Source: UBA6168 sp964643005 (GTDB taxonomy: Bacteria; Bacteroidota; Bacteroidia; Chitinophagales; Saprospiraceae). Taken from it: a DNA stretch of 34,923 bases. A model generated the notes under the pieces. It did no database searches, had not been told where the DNA came from, and saw nothing but the letters and a program-made list of their open reading frames with translations. Below are positions 22,357 through 32,100 of this stretch, piece after piece (the stretch's first letter is position 1; every line of letters starts with the position of its first letter). The position numbers and the translations under genes were made by a program. The stretch lies in the NCBI GenBank assembly GCA_964643005.1, contig CAZXQI010000029.1, forward strand, positions 1 through 34,923, given 5' to 3'.

Positions 22357-25300
22357 TTACCGCAGCAAGCTTAGGTCTCCCTTAAATTCTATGATTTCCC
22401 CATCAAAAGAAAGGATCCTGATGTAATAAATATACACATCCTGAGCAGCCGGCTGATTTCTGAACCTGCCGTCCCAGCCATAAGTCGAATCGTTGGCCGG
22501 AAACTTCTCTTTTTCAAACACCTTTTCTCCCCATCGGTCGAAGATACGCATCAATTGTATTTCCCGCAGGCAGTCGCCTAATGCGTAGAACATGTCGTTG
22601 ATGCCGTCGGCATTGGGACTGAAGGCGTTCGGAATATAAATTTTTGACTCCAAATCCACTTCTACCAGAACGCTATCGCTGGCGGTACAGCCATTCGCAT
22701 CGCTTACAATGAGATGATAAACCGTTGCGCTGAAAGGGGCTGCCACCGGCTCGGGGCAGTCTGTACAACTGAGGAAATCCGCCGGACTCCAGCTATAGCT
22801 CAACCCCGAACCGGAAGCCCTCGCCTCGATTTGTACGGAATCGCATCGGGGCGCTTCTATTCGCCTGGGCAGGTCGAGGACGATGCGCTCCGGATAGCCG
22901 ATGAAAAAGAAATTTTCCCAAATGCAGCCGAAGGTGTCAATGGTAAAAAACTGATCGCCGCCGGAGGGTAGATTTTCAAAGACCTTTTGCCCGCCAATGG
23001 GATTGTCGCCGAATTTGAACTGTAGATGAGGATCGTCTGCCAGGATGGTCAATATCCCGTTGCTTTCGCCAAAGCAGCGCACATCCTCCGTCTGCGAACT
23101 CACCGCCGGCCGTTGAGCGGCGTCTAAATAGACGGAATCCATTATTGCGCAACCCGCAGCATCCGTTACGGTGAGGGCGTAGAAACCAACATCCAGACCG
23201 GTGAGCCGGTCGGTGTTGGAAGCGCTATTTTCCCAGGCATAGTGGTAAGGCTCAGTCCCTCCCGAAACTAAGGCCGTCACTTCCCCGTCGAAGGCAAAGG
23301 GGCAGGCTATGGTAGTTTCGAAGTTTATGTCCATCGGATTGGAAAGGAGGAGTATCTGGACGGTGGAATCGCAGCCGTTGGCCAGATTAAAAGTCTGCGA
23401 ATAAATCCCCGGCTGAGTTTCCCAATTGCCAAAAACCAGCGCTGAGTCGCCGGCGCAAAGCCATGTAGTATCGTTGCTAAAGACATAATTCCCGCTATGC
23501 AGATAGAGACTGTCAGAGGAAAAGCATCCGGCGGCATCCGAGGCGACGAGAACTAAAAAGGTATCAATTGGATGGGCGACTACCACCTCCGGGCAGCTCG
23601 GACAATCCACTAATTCGGCGGGGAACCATTGATAGGATGAAAAGCCGCCTGCAGAAAAATACAGGGTATCGCCTGCGCAGAAAATAGCGCTCTCAGCCTC
23701 GATCTCCACGGGAACGGAAGGATTTAGCGCGATGCTGATTTCGTCCGTGTGCGTAGCGCCGCAGGCATCGGTGGCGGTGACCGAATAAGCCCCAGACGCC
23801 AGGGCGGTAAAAGTCTGTCCGGTCTGGCCGGGTACAGACCACTGATAGCTGATGAAGCCCGAACCGGCGTCCAATTCGACAGGCTCGAACTCGCACAGGA
23901 TGATATCCGACCCGAGGTTCAAAACGGGGCTTGCGTCATTTAAAATGAAGCTGCCGATATTATTGAAAAAGTCGCATTCCGCCGTGGCTGTGTTGGGGAA
24001 ATCAGCATCGGGATTGAATGGAGTGGGAGTAGATCCATTGTCGTTGACCATGGCAAAGATGGGCAGATTCAGAGGCAGGGAAACCGGCAGGACGAAAGTT
24101 TCGCAGTCGCCCGGAGCTACTGCTGTCGGCAGGGCGAGCGTCGCCAGCACTGCTACGGCTGAGGTGGTGGGATTCTCCGGGTAGAAACTAATCGGCGTAC
24201 CGGCAGGCAGGGCTACGCTATCTGCATTGCAAACTTCAAGAGATACCTGCGTAGCGCCACCCATGCAGCCGGCGCTGATGGCGCTCAATACGGCGTCGGG
24301 GACGGAATGTAGGGGAAGGCCATTGGCGCAGGTGTCTGCACAAGGGATAAAACAAAGCTGCGTTTCATCAAAAACCGGAACACCCTGTGCGGTCGAAACA
24401 ACATTGGAAGGGTAGTTGGGCGTCCAGGCAGTGAGCGGATGCAGACCGTCGTAGGGATTTGAAAAGAGGTTTTCGTCCGGGTTCAGCTCAGCGCTGAAAT
24501 TGCAGTTCATATTCAAAAGCTCCCCACTGGAATTGAGTCTGATCAGCAACATATCACTGTCGCCGCTGCCAAAGCTGTTGGTTGCGCCGATGAGAAAGAT
24601 CTGGCCGTTTCGCAGAGCTATGTCGTTCACCACGTCCGTCCCCGCGCCGCCGTATCGCTTCGCCCATTGCGCTTCCCCATTTTTATTGATTTTTATTAAA
24701 AAAATATCCTGATTTCCCTGTATAAAGTTTCCCGTTAAAAGAAACCCATCGGGCAGGAGGAGAGCTTTGACGGCAGACTCGCTCTGGGCGCCCGGCAAAT
24801 CGTAAACTTTCGCCCACTGAATCTGCCCCTGCAAATTGGTTTTGAAAAATTGCAGGGTGGTGTTGACGGTGCTTATTCCGTAAAGATCCCCATGCCCATA
24901 CGCGAAAATGCCGTCGTCGTCTTCCAAACAGGTCGAACCGTAGAGCCGCGCATCCTGGGAGCTGACGTTCCTCAGGTAGAGCCGGGACCAGAGTTCGTTT
25001 CCGTCTAAGTCGAGTTTGGAGAGGTTTTGCCTCATGCGATTCTGGCCGCCGCCAGATGCATTGAGCCTGCCGGTCACATAGACGCCCGAACCGTCGGAGG
25101 CCAGGATAGGGCATAGAAAATCTTCGCAGGAGCCCAGATTGAAATTGCGCGCGAAGGCTATGTCTCCGTCCTCGGATTTGATTTCCAACCAAACGGCGTC
25201 GCAGCCGCTGCCCGGCGCAGAGTTGGGGGAGTCGTCGCCCACGATGATATAATTGCCGTTCGTCGGATGCTGAAGGATGCCGGCAAAGATGGAATTATCG

Positions 25301-26004
25301 TTGCCCGGATAGCTATAAACCCTCGCCCAACTGAGCGATATGTTTTGGTAGTCGTATTGGAAGACAAAATTTTCCCAGGTGGACGTAGTTCCGTCCCCCG
25401 TATAGCCGCAGACGACGATCTGACCGTCGTAGGTCAGTATCATATCCTTCGCCCGCTCCGTCCTGCCCGCTACAAAGCTCATGCTGCGCTGCCATTGCAA
25501 ATTGCCGTCGCCGTCCAAAAGGCCGATGATGAGGCTGTCCGGTTTGGCCGCCGTAAAGACCCAGCCTTCAGGGACGGCCACTAAGCGCCTGCCTTCTTCG
25601 GCAAGGGGACTTCCATAAGCAGCCAGGGTGGGTTCATCGCAACCGGCGGAAATTCCGGCAGACCCAAGACCATTGACTTCGGCCATTTGACCCTGATATT
25701 TTAAGGGGAAATGGAGCGCCTCCTCATAGATGGGATTTTCCGAAGGAATTATCAAAGGACTGAGCGAATCACATTTCGCAGAGGAGTCGCAATTGGGTAT
25801 GGCCGATTCAGCCGGAGAGACTGGATTCCAAAACCGGAGGACAGAAAGTCTGTTTTGGGTTTTTGAAAGGATATTTTCTTCTAAAGAACTGAAAGAGATG
25901 CACGAAAGCTCGTTTTGAAAACCTGATAGCGGGTCGGTATTTTTTATAAAAAAAGCGGGAGAAAACAAGAGTAGAGATAATAAGTAAGGAGCAATGCGCT
26001 GCAT
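22357..26004 (-). CDS. Large secreted protein with gliding-motility-type C-terminal T9SS sorting domain
   Basis: The protein has 1215 residues and starts with a signal peptide, MQRIAPYLLSLLLFSPAFF. Residues 120-520 contain repeated short units typical of bacterial beta-propellers, with blades such as GGAGTDVVNDIALRNGQIFLIG and GDSDMLLIRLNSSG. A CARDB-like region follows (about 560-690), then immunoglobulin-like domains with SYQWSVPGQTGQTF and SYSWSPADFLSC, and a SprB-type segment GGTEPYHYAWENSAS. The C-terminus, with IPNAFSPNADGINDMF, FDRWGEKVFEKEKF and GWDGRFRNQPAAQDVYIYYI, is the CHU_C domain, which directs export by T9SS. It is probably an adhesin or surface protein. It diverges from the flippase gene. 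Confidence 0.93.
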   Translation of the reverse strand: MQRIAPYLLSLLLFSPAFFIKNTDPLSGFQNELSCISFSSLEENILSKTQNRLSVLRFWNPVSPAESAIPNCDSSAKCDSLSPLIIPSENPIYEEALHFPLKYQGQMAEVNGLGSAGISAGCDEPTLAAYGSPLAEEGRRLVAVPEGWVFTAAKPDSLIIGLLDGDGNLQWQRSMSFVAGRTERAKDMILTYDGQIVVCGYTGDGTTSTWENFVFQYDYQNISLSWARVYSYPGNDNSIFAGILQHPTNGNYIIVGDDSPNSAPGSGCDAVWLEIKSEDGDIAFARNFNLGSCEDFLCPILASDGSGVYVTGRLNASGGGQNRMRQNLSKLDLDGNELWSRLYLRNVSSQDARLYGSTCLEDDDGIFAYGHGDLYGISTVNTTLQFFKTNLQGQIQWAKVYDLPGAQSESAVKALLLPDGFLLTGNFIQGNQDIFLIKINKNGEAQWAKRYGGAGTDVVNDIALRNGQIFLIGATNSFGSGDSDMLLIRLNSSGELLNMNCNFSAELNPDENLFSNPYDGLHPLTAWTPNYPSNVVSTAQGVPVFDETQLCFIPCADTCANGLPLHSVPDAVLSAISAGCMGGATQVSLEVCNADSVALPAGTPISFYPENPTTSAVAVLATLALPTAVAPGDCETFVLPVSLPLNLPIFAMVNDNGSTPTPFNPDADFPNTATAECDFFNNIGSFILNDASPVLNLGSDIILCEFEPVELDAGSGFISYQWSVPGQTGQTFTALASGAYSVTATDACGATHTDEISIALNPSVPVEIEAESAIFCAGDTLYFSAGGFSSYQWFPAELVDCPSCPEVVVAHPIDTFLVLVASDAAGCFSSDSLYLHSGNYVFSNDTTWLCAGDSALVFGNWETQPGIYSQTFNLANGCDSTVQILLLSNPMDINFETTIACPFAFDGEVTALVSGGTEPYHYAWENSASNTDRLTGLDVGFYALTVTDAAGCAIMDSVYLDAAQRPAVSSQTEDVRCFGESNGILTILADDPHLQFKFGDNPIGGQKVFENLPSGGDQFFTIDTFGCIWENFFFIGYPERIVLDLPRRIEAPRCDSVQIEARASGSGLSYSWSPADFLSCTDCPEPVAAPFSATVYHLIVSDANGCTASDSVLVEVDLESKIYIPNAFSPNADGINDMFYALGDCLREIQLMRIFDRWGEKVFEKEKFPANDSTYGWDGRFRNQPAAQDVYIYYIRILSFDGEIIEFKGDLSLLR

Positions 26005-26036
26005 GTAATTCGGTTGTTATGTAAATTTATAAAGAG

Positions 26037-26050
26037 CAAAGGTAACTTTG
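26037..26050. promoter_or_regulatory. Overlapping divergent -7 boxes
   Basis: The palindrome CAAAGGTAACTTTG contains TAACTTTG on the plus strand (26043-26050) and TACCTTTG on the minus strand (26037-26044). Each fits TAnnTTTG. The plus box would serve the flippase gene and the minus box the T9SS protein gene. No TTG is found at the 17-base spacing for either, so strength is uncertain. Confidence 0.4.
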
Positions 26051-26087
26051 CCCCGTTTTGTGGATGGGCTGCCAGGGGGGCAAAACT

Positions 26088-26198
26088 CGTCCTTTTATAA
26101 TTAATAAACAATAAGCATGGGAGTTATTTCTTAATTATCCGCAAAAGGGTAATATGCCCCCGTCCTTTTATAATTAATAAACAATAAGCATGGGAGTT
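26088..26198 (+). repeat. Exact 38-base direct repeat carrying the flippase start codon
   Basis: Positions 26088-26125 and 26161-26198 are identical over 38 bases and are offset by 73 bases. Both end in AAGCATGGGAGTT. In the second copy the ATG is the flippase start. In the first copy the ATG opens a five-codon frame (MGVIS, then TAA). The 35 bases between the copies are unrelated to the sequence before the first copy. Confidence 0.95.
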
Positions 26199-27689
26199 GT
26201 CAAAAGGCAGGGAATTAAGCAGAGCGTCGTGACCTATTTTGGCGTGGCCTTAGGCGTTCTGAACGTCCTGCTCATCTATCCCGCCTTTTTGAGCGAAGCG
26301 GAAATCGGCATCATCACCTACGTCCGCGAGACGGCTGCCATGCTCTCCCTTTTTGTTTTTCTGGGCAGCACGGAGCTGGTCGTGCGCTTTTTTCCTTTTT
26401 TTAAAAATGAGGAAAAAAAACACCACGGCTTTCTGATGCTCCTGATGATCATCGTCGCAACAGGCTGCCTGCTCTTTGTGTTCGGCTGGGCGGTTTTTAG
26501 AGAAAAAATTTACAGCGGTTTTGCCGCCAAATCATCGCCTGAACTCTATCTGCGCTACCTTTTCTTTATGGTACCCTTCACCATATTGATCGCCTTCGCC
26601 AATCTGTTCACGATTTTCACTTCCAATTTCCACCGCATCGTCGTGCCGGCGGCCTTCAATGAATTTTATCCAAAGCTTGGCCTGCCGCTTTTAGTGCTCG
26701 CCTTTGCCTATAGCTACATCAGCTTTGACGGCGTCTTTTGGGGGATGTTGGTCTTGTATGCGCTGCTGTTGTTTTCCCAGTTGGGCTACGTTGCGTACTT
26801 AGGGCAGTTGTCATTTCGCGCAGATTTCGGCTTTTTGAAGAAGCCTTTACTGAAGGACATGGGTTCCTACAGCCTGTACGGTTTTTTGGGAGGCCTCGGC
26901 AGCAGGTTCTCCTCGGAGTTCATCAGCATCTTCATGGTCGGCACCATTTCGACCCTGACGAATACGGGCATTTTTACGATTGCCTATTTCGTGGCCAACG
27001 TGATAGACGTGCCCCGCAAGGCCATTTCCCGAATCGTTTCCCCCATCTTAGCGGACAAATGGAAGAAGAACGCCCAGGGCGAGATTGAAGAGTTGTACCG
27101 CAAAACCAGCCTCAATCAGCTCATTGCCGGCCTTTGGCTCTTCTTAGTAATCTGGGTATCCATTGACGAAATCTACCGCATCATGCCCAACGGCGAGGCG
27201 TTTGCCGCCGGGAAGTACGTCGTCTTTTTGCTCGGCGCCGCCCGGGTGATAGACATGCTCACCGGCGTCAATTCCGAGATCATCAGTTTTTCCAAATACT
27301 ATCGCTACAACCTTTTTCTGATATTGCTGATGGCCGCCATCCACGTCATGGCCAATCTGGCGCTGATTCCCCGTTTTGAAATCGTGGGCGCCGCTCTGGC
27401 TCTGCTGGCCTCCATCTTTGCGTTCAATCTGGCGAAGTTCTTTATTCTACAATGGAAATTGAACATGCAGCCTTTTACCTGGCAAACCCTTTGGGTGCTG
27501 GCATTTGCGGCTCTGGCCTATTTCCCCGCCTCCCTACTGCCGACGCCCGAAGCGGCATTCCTGGCGGCGGCGCTGAAATCTGCCGTACTCACTGCGATTT
27601 TTGGCGGGTTGATTCTGATTTTTAAAATTTCTCCAGACATCAATGAACTGATCGGCAATGGATGGAAAAGGCTGAAGAAATTCGGTTAA
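26190..27689 (+). CDS. Polysaccharide flippase (MATE/Wzx superfamily)
   Basis: The protein has 499 residues with 12-14 predicted membrane helices along its whole length. It begins MGVVKRQGIKQSVVTYFGVA, the characteristic first helix of oligosaccharide flippases. LNVLLIYPAFLSEAEIGIIT, SLFVFLGSTELVVRFFPFF and IFTIAYFVANVIDVPRKAI are typical internal segments. It should move lipid-linked sugar units across the inner membrane. The genes after it (Kdo transferase after 45 bases, then a PorU-type sortase) point to surface glycan assembly. The start lies in the second copy of an exact direct repeat. Confidence 0.9.
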   Translation: MGVVKRQGIKQSVVTYFGVALGVLNVLLIYPAFLSEAEIGIITYVRETAAMLSLFVFLGSTELVVRFFPFFKNEEKKHHGFLMLLMIIVATGCLLFVFGWAVFREKIYSGFAAKSSPELYLRYLFFMVPFTILIAFANLFTIFTSNFHRIVVPAAFNEFYPKLGLPLLVLAFAYSYISFDGVFWGMLVLYALLLFSQLGYVAYLGQLSFRADFGFLKKPLLKDMGSYSLYGFLGGLGSRFSSEFISIFMVGTISTLTNTGIFTIAYFVANVIDVPRKAISRIVSPILADKWKKNAQGEIEELYRKTSLNQLIAGLWLFLVIWVSIDEIYRIMPNGEAFAAGKYVVFLLGAARVIDMLTGVNSEIISFSKYYRYNLFLILLMAAIHVMANLALIPRFEIVGAALALLASIFAFNLAKFFILQWKLNMQPFTWQTLWVLAFAALAYFPASLLPTPEAAFLAAALKSAVLTAIFGGLILIFKISPDINELIGNGWKRLKKFG

Positions 27690-27734
27690 AATTCTCCCGT
27701 GGAAAATTCTGCGGACAATAGACAGCGCCCTCGC

Positions 27735-29012
27735 ATGCAATTGATTTACGACATAGCCCTCTTTTTCTATTTCGCCGCCATACGGGTAGCCGCTTTTTTT
27801 AATAATAAAAAGGCCGGCGAATGGGTGGAAGGGCGGAGGGGAATTTTTGAAAAAATGGCGCGGGACTTCGGGAAGCGCCAGAAGGGGGAAAAACTCCTGT
27901 GGATGCACTGCGCCTCCTTAGGCGAATTTGAGCAGGGCAGGACGATCATTGAAGCCCTGAAAGCCGAGCGTAGGGAGCTCAGGCTGCTGCTGACTTTCTT
28001 CTCGCCCTCCGGCTACGAGCTGAGGAAAAACTACGAGCCGGCAGACCGGGTGTATTATCTGCCCCGGGATTCCGCTGCGAATGCGCGCCGCTTTCTCGAC
28101 ATCGTCCAGCCGGATCTGGCGATCTTCGTGAAATACGAATTCTGGTATCACTACCTGTATTGCCTGAAAGAGCGGGAAATTCCCTGCCTGCTGATAGCCG
28201 CCAACTTTCGACCGGAGCAGCCCTTTTTTAAATGGTATGGCGGCCTGCACCGGAAGATGCTGACCTGTTTCACCCAGATTTTTGTGCAACAGGAGGCCTC
28301 TGCCGCATTAGTTTCCAGCGTAGTGGAGGTTCCCGTTGCGGTGGCCGGAGATACCCGCGTGGACAGGGTAGCGGAAATTGCCCGACAGGCGACGCCTATG
28401 CCTTTGGTAGAAATGTTCTGCGGAGGCGGCGAGGTGCTCGTAGGCGGCAGCACCTGGCCGGAAGATGAGGCAATCCTCTTCGAGACCTTGCGCCGACGGG
28501 ACTGGAATAGCTGGAAAATCATTCTGGCGCCTCACGATATCCGACCCGCCCATTTGCAACAAATAGAAGAAAAATGGGGCGGCTCGCTGCTGCGATTTTC
28601 AGAATGTGAAGGAATGGAGGAATCTGCGCTACACTCCGCGCGTCTGCTGCTGATTGACAATGTTGGGATGCTGGCCCGGCTTTACCGCTTTGGAAAGCTG
28701 GCTTACGTCGGCGGTGGATTCGGAGCGGGCATCCACAATATTCTGGAACCGGCGGCACATGGCCTGCCCGTCGTCTTCGGACCGGGGTACCGAAAATTTG
28801 AAGAGGCTGTGTTCCTGCTGAAAACCGGCGGAGGGTTTACCGTCGAAAATTCCGGCGAACTGGAAGCGATTTTTCAAAAATTATCCGATTCCTTTTTCTA
28901 TAAAAAAGCGGCGGGAGAGGCGCGGGCTTTTATTGATAACAATCAGGGCGCGACGGCAAAAATTATGCGGGCAATTGAAGGATTGAATTTTTGGAAAGAG
29001 CCATCGGCATAA
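27735..29012 (+). CDS. waaA: 3-deoxy-D-manno-octulosonate (Kdo) transferase
   Basis: I choose the ATG at 27735 (425 residues, the normal length); a GTG at 27699 would add twelve residues that do not look like the family. It starts MQLIYDIALFFYFAAIRVAA, a membrane anchor. Family motifs follow: LLWMHCASLGEFEQGRTIIE, LLTFFSPSGYELRKNY, AIFVKYEFWYHYL, VAGDTRVDRVAEIA and, in the C-terminal half, GGGFGAGIHNILEPAAHGLP. It adds Kdo to lipid A in lipopolysaccharide synthesis at the inner face of the membrane. It lies 45 bases after the flippase gene and 88 before the sortase gene, so the three are probably one transcription unit. Confidence 0.95.
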   Translation: MQLIYDIALFFYFAAIRVAAFFNNKKAGEWVEGRRGIFEKMARDFGKRQKGEKLLWMHCASLGEFEQGRTIIEALKAERRELRLLLTFFSPSGYELRKNYEPADRVYYLPRDSAANARRFLDIVQPDLAIFVKYEFWYHYLYCLKEREIPCLLIAANFRPEQPFFKWYGGLHRKMLTCFTQIFVQQEASAALVSSVVEVPVAVAGDTRVDRVAEIARQATPMPLVEMFCGGGEVLVGGSTWPEDEAILFETLRRRDWNSWKIILAPHDIRPAHLQQIEEKWGGSLLRFSECEGMEESALHSARLLLIDNVGMLARLYRFGKLAYVGGGFGAGIHNILEPAAHGLPVVFGPGYRKFEEAVFLLKTGGGFTVENSGELEAIFQKLSDSFFYKKAAGEARAFIDNNQGATAKIMRAIEGLNFWKEPSA

Positions 29013-29100
29013 ATATGGCAGGGGCTGGCAGCGTAAATGGTTTTAGTAAATTATTTGTTTTTCCTTAAGTTTGAGCCTTATACCCAAACCATTTTTCCAC

Positions 29101-32100
29101 ATGAAGAGAATTATTCTCCCTTTTCTGCTTTTGCTTTTTTGGGCTAATTATCTCAAAGCTCAGATCATCAATGGCGCCGACACCCTCTACGGCAACGAGT
29201 GGATCAAGTACGACCAGAGCTATTTCAAAATATTGGTGGCGGAAGACGGCGTTTACCGAATCTCCTGGCAGGCTCTCTCCGATGCGGGCGTCCCGGTCGG
29301 CCAGATAGAAGGCGACCGCTACCGGCTTTTTCACAATGGAGAAGAAGTTCCGCTCTACCTCAGCGCTGAAGGCCTGCCCGGCGCCGACGACTTCCTCGAA
29401 TTTTACGGCAAAAAAAATGCTTCCGAATTTGACCGCTACCTGTTCAAAGACCCGGACAAGGAGATGATGAACCCCCTGTACAGTCTGTTCACGGATACCT
29501 CGGCCTATTTCCTGACCTGGTCTGAAGGCTCGGGAAAGCGCTACCAGTTCATTGAGAATGCCTTAGTGAATCTGCCACCGAAGGATGATTTTTATCAGGG
29601 AGAATACGTGTTGAGTTACATCAATTCCTTTTCCAAAAAGGCCAATGCTCAGAATATCAGCACCTCGGATTATGGAGCGACGGAAGGCTGGGCGACCGCC
29701 GCCATCAATACGCAGACCATCAAAATTACCCTTCCCAATGTATCGAATATAGGCTCGAACGGGCAGCTCTACGTCCGTTATTGCACCAATGTAGGAGCGC
29801 ACCGCCAGGAGATCAGTCTGAACGGCGAAGTCTTAGCGACGGAGGAATTTACCGGCGTTCAGTTGCGGGAAGTCAATTTCGATATTCCCAATCAGACTCT
29901 GCAAAGTCAGATGAGCCTGAAGTTTCTGGGGCTTGAGGCGAGTGCCGACCGCCAGCGCATCTCCAACGTCATCGTCCGCTATCCGGCGCTGTTCAACTTC
30001 GACAACAAGCCCTATTTCACTTTTGAAATAGCGGCCTCGCAGACGGTTCGCTATTTGGAGATTTCCAATTTCAAGACGAGCGACGGCATCCCCGCACTAT
30101 ACGACTTGACCAACCAGACCCGAATGTTGGGCGTCGTGGAAAATGGCGTGGTGAAGTTAGCGCTCCCGCCCTCTGCCCAGCCGAGGCGATTAGCCCTGGT
30201 CAACGATCAGACGGGCGTAAAGATGGCGACTGTTTTGCAGCCCGTTCAGTTCACCGACTACTCTACGCTGAATGCCGAATTTATCCTTCTCTCCAATTCC
30301 AGACTGTACGACGACGGCAATGGGGTCAACTACGTGCAGGAGTATGCCGACTACAGGAGCAGCGCGGCGGGCGGCGGCTATTCAACCGTAGTTGTGGATG
30401 TGCAGCAGTTGTACGACCAGTTTGGCTGGGGAATCCACCGGCATCCGCTTTCCATCCGCAGCTTTGCCCATTTTGTAAAAAAGAACTGGCCGGATGTGCA
30501 GTATTTTTTTATACTGGGAAAAGGCCGGGAATACAACGGCATTCGCAGCGCCGCCCAGGTAGCGGCTGCGACGAGCTTTTACGTGCCGACTTTCGGCTAT
30601 CCCGGCGCCGATAATCTCTTAATGAGTACCAACAAGACGGCTGCGCCTATCATCCCCTTTGGGAGGCTGGCGGTCTCTTCGCCGGATGATATCGCCTTTT
30701 TTCTCAAAAAACTGAAAGACATGGACGCCAGTCTCCAGGCCGGGCAGAGTATAGAAGAGCGGCAGTGGTTGAAGAACATCATACACCTGGGCGGCGGCGG
30801 GAATGCTTCAGAACAGCAGTTGATCAAAGGCTATTTAGCGGCCATGGGAAACATTGTGGGGAATAATCTCTTTGGCGCTACCGTCTATTCCTTTTTTAAA
30901 ACGAGCAGCGATCCGGTGCAGACTTCCAAAATGGAGCAAATTTTTGAAAAAATCAACAACGGCGTTTCCATCATAACCTTTTTCGGCCACTCTGCGGTGG
31001 GCGTGTTTGATTTCAATTTTGACAATCCCGACCACTATAAAAACTTTGGAAGATATCCGGTCATCTTTTCCTTAGGTTGCTATTCCGGAAATATCCACAC
31101 CAATGGATTGGGCATCGCCGAGCGATTTGTCTTCCAAAGAGACAAGGCGGCTATCGGCATGGTCTCCACTACGGGGCAGGGGTATATCTCTTCTCTCAAT
31201 TCCGTGATGAGCAGGTTTTACACCTGGTTGGGGAGCGAAGAATACTACGGCCAGTCCATGGGGGTATTGATGCAAAAGACAATAGAATACTTTGAAGCGA
31301 GCGGCTCTACCCAACTGGAACTCCTACAGCAAACTACCTATCTCGGCGATCCCGCTTTCAAAATTCACGCAGCGGAAGGCCCGGACTATCTGATTGACGC
31401 ATCTTCAGTGAAAGTTTTGCCAAAACATATCAACATCCGGCAGGACAGCTTCGAACTCCGCTTTGCCGTGGTCAATATAGGCAAGGGGGTGAAGGACAGC
31501 ATCAGCCTCAGGATAGAGCAGGAATTGCCCAACGGCGAGCGCATCGGCGCCGCTATGGTTTCAATCCAGGCGCCGACAAATAAATCCGAAGTATCATTGA
31601 AACTGTCAACGGTGGGCAAGCCGGCGGTGGGAAGGAACAGGCTCTATATCGCCGCCGACGCTGAGGACGAGGTCGTCGAGTACCCGCTTCCCGCAGCAGA
31701 GATGAACAACGAATTGGTAGATGCGAACGGCCAAAAAGGCTTCTCGTTTTTCATCACAGACAGCGGCGCCAAACCGGTCTATCCCGCCAATTTCGCCATC
31801 GTCGGAGATGCGCAGCCGGTATTGAAGGCCTCCACTTCCGACGCCTTGGCGCCCCTGGCCGGCTATGTTTTTGAAATAGATACGACCGCCAGATTTAACA
31901 GCCCGATGAAGCGGCGCATCGCCATCGAGCAGTCCGGCGGGCTTTTAGAGTGGAGACCTGCATTGCCCTTTGAAAATGAGAAAGTCTATTACTGGCGCGT
32001 CAGTCCGGACAGTCTCAACCAGGAAGAGGGCTATGCCTGGGAATCCCGCTCCTTTACCTATATCGCCGGCAGCCCGGATGGCTGGAGCCAGCGCCACTAC

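Noticed and set aside
24683..25192. 169-codon minus-strand frame in another phase of the T9SS protein gene
   Set aside because: It is arginine-rich and without motifs, whereas the 1215-residue frame covering it has clear domains.
26088..26198. Target-site or attachment-site duplication around a mobile element
   Set aside because: Only 35 bases lie between the two copies, too little for any element, and no recombinase is nearby.
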